A stretch of 5,974 bases of DNA from positions 1 through 5,974 of the forward strand of contig JAIPKF010000096.1 of assembly GCA_021733705.1 (NCBI GenBank), read 5' to 3'. The DNA is from Chthoniobacterales bacterium (lineage in GTDB: Bacteria > Verrucomicrobiota > Verrucomicrobiia > Chthoniobacterales > UBA6821). The notes beneath the pieces were generated by a model, which was not told the DNA's origin, searched no databases, and saw nothing but the letters and a program-made list of their open reading frames with translations. This document shows, one piece after another, positions 5,725 through 5,974 of this stretch; within the stretch, counting starts at the first letter, position 1, and every line of letters begins with the position of its first letter. The position numbers and the translations under genes were made by a program.

Positions 5725-5776
5725 GTCATAGCTTCATCTCTTAGAAGCTTAGTTGTTATGACAAACTTATTTTTTT
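5725..5776 (+). terminator. Candidate terminator downstream of the small basic protein gene
   Basis: AGCTTC (5730-5735) pairs with GAAGCT (5744-5749). An outer pair GTCATA/TATGAC (5725-5730 with 5757-5762) can extend the fold, with a bulge. Seven T residues follow at 5770-5776, but seven bases after the hairpin, which is further than in a classical terminator. No gene is seen from 5649 to the window end. Confidence 0.3.
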
Positions 5777-5796
5777 GCTTTTCATGAGCGGGCTAG

Positions 5797-5974
5797 CCCG
5801 GATATTTCACACTAAATCTATTACGGCTTGTGGAGAGCTCATCATTACTGCGTTGGTCTCGAATTGTGACTTGGGCGGTATGAAACATACAGCCCGGCAT
5901 CACAATCCTTCGCCCGCCTTGTACTAATAAGCTTTGCACGGCGCCTCATGACGATTCAGTATGAAATATGCGGG
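5797..5974 (-). repeat. Palindromic repeat element E3 (inverted copy, ends at the window edge)
   Basis: Read on the minus strand this starts CCCGCATATTTCATACTGA, the same as the E2 left end over its first 19 bases. It continues with sequence collinear to E1. The plus-strand left end CCCGGATATTTCACACT (5797-5813) is the matching inverted repeat with three mismatches. It is flanked by CTAG rather than TTAA. Arms pair along most of the length, with the tip hairpin at 5861-5908. Its orientation is opposite to E1 and E2. The right end coincides with the last base of the window, so its outer flank is not visible. Confidence 0.88.
5861..5908 (-). other. Tip hairpin of E3
   Basis: On the minus strand GGATTGTGA pairs with TCACAATTC (one G-T wobble). 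Then come the internal loop TGCC/AAG, GGGC/GCCC, a T-C mismatch, GTATG/CATAC and the loop TTT. The layout is identical to the E2 hairpin apart from one fewer loop base. Stem differences from E2 preserve pairing. The wobble exists only when read on the minus strand, which corresponds to E2 read on the plus strand. Confidence 0.8.

Overview
The window looks like chromosomal DNA from a bacterium of the PVC group, most likely Verrucomicrobiota. The strongest taxonomic clue is a 51-residue, lysine/arginine-rich protein at 5493-5648 that matches the small basic protein I know from Verrucomicrobia and Chlamydiae. Complex I and a long-form SufT fit a free-living or mildly reduced verrucomicrobium better than a classical chlamydia. 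Base composition is moderate, and most genes lack an obvious strong Shine-Dalgarno sequence. The genus cannot be told from this window.

Layout. Positions 1-1050 (minus) hold the first 350 residues of NuoG, cut by the left edge. A tRNA-Ser(GGA) with encoded CCA lies at 1210-1299 (plus). The minus-strand pair psd (2231-2884) and pssA (1306-2139) follows; pssA ends six bases from the tRNA. From 3105 the plus strand carries three iron-sulfur assembly genes: a DUF1858-rhodanese protein, an IscU/NifU-type scaffold and SufT (4486-5031). The small basic protein gene follows after a 460-bp gap. No gene is visible in 4262-4485, 5032-5492 or 5649-5974, but these gaps are largely filled by a repeat family.

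Function. PssA makes phosphatidylserine and Psd decarboxylates it, so the two give the complete route from CDP-diacylglycerol to phosphatidylethanolamine. The rhodanese-scaffold-SufT trio is an accessory Fe-S module; the SufBCD core and the cysteine desulfurase are not in the window. NuoG itself carries several Fe-S clusters.

Most notable observation. Three copies of a roughly 176-180 bp element lie at about 4243-4420 (E1, plus), 5142-5325 (E2, plus) and 5797-5974 (E3, minus). Each is an imperfect palindrome along its length. E2 has perfect 18-bp terminal inverted repeats. At the tip of E2 and E3 is a hairpin whose stem is kept by compensatory base changes. A lone copy of the terminal repeat sits at 3754-3771, just before the scaffold gene. 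The family resembles non-autonomous palindromic elements (MITE-, ERIC- or Rickettsia-palindrome-like), but I do not recognise it as a described one. The window ends exactly on the E3 terminal repeat, as expected if a contig broke at a multicopy repeat.
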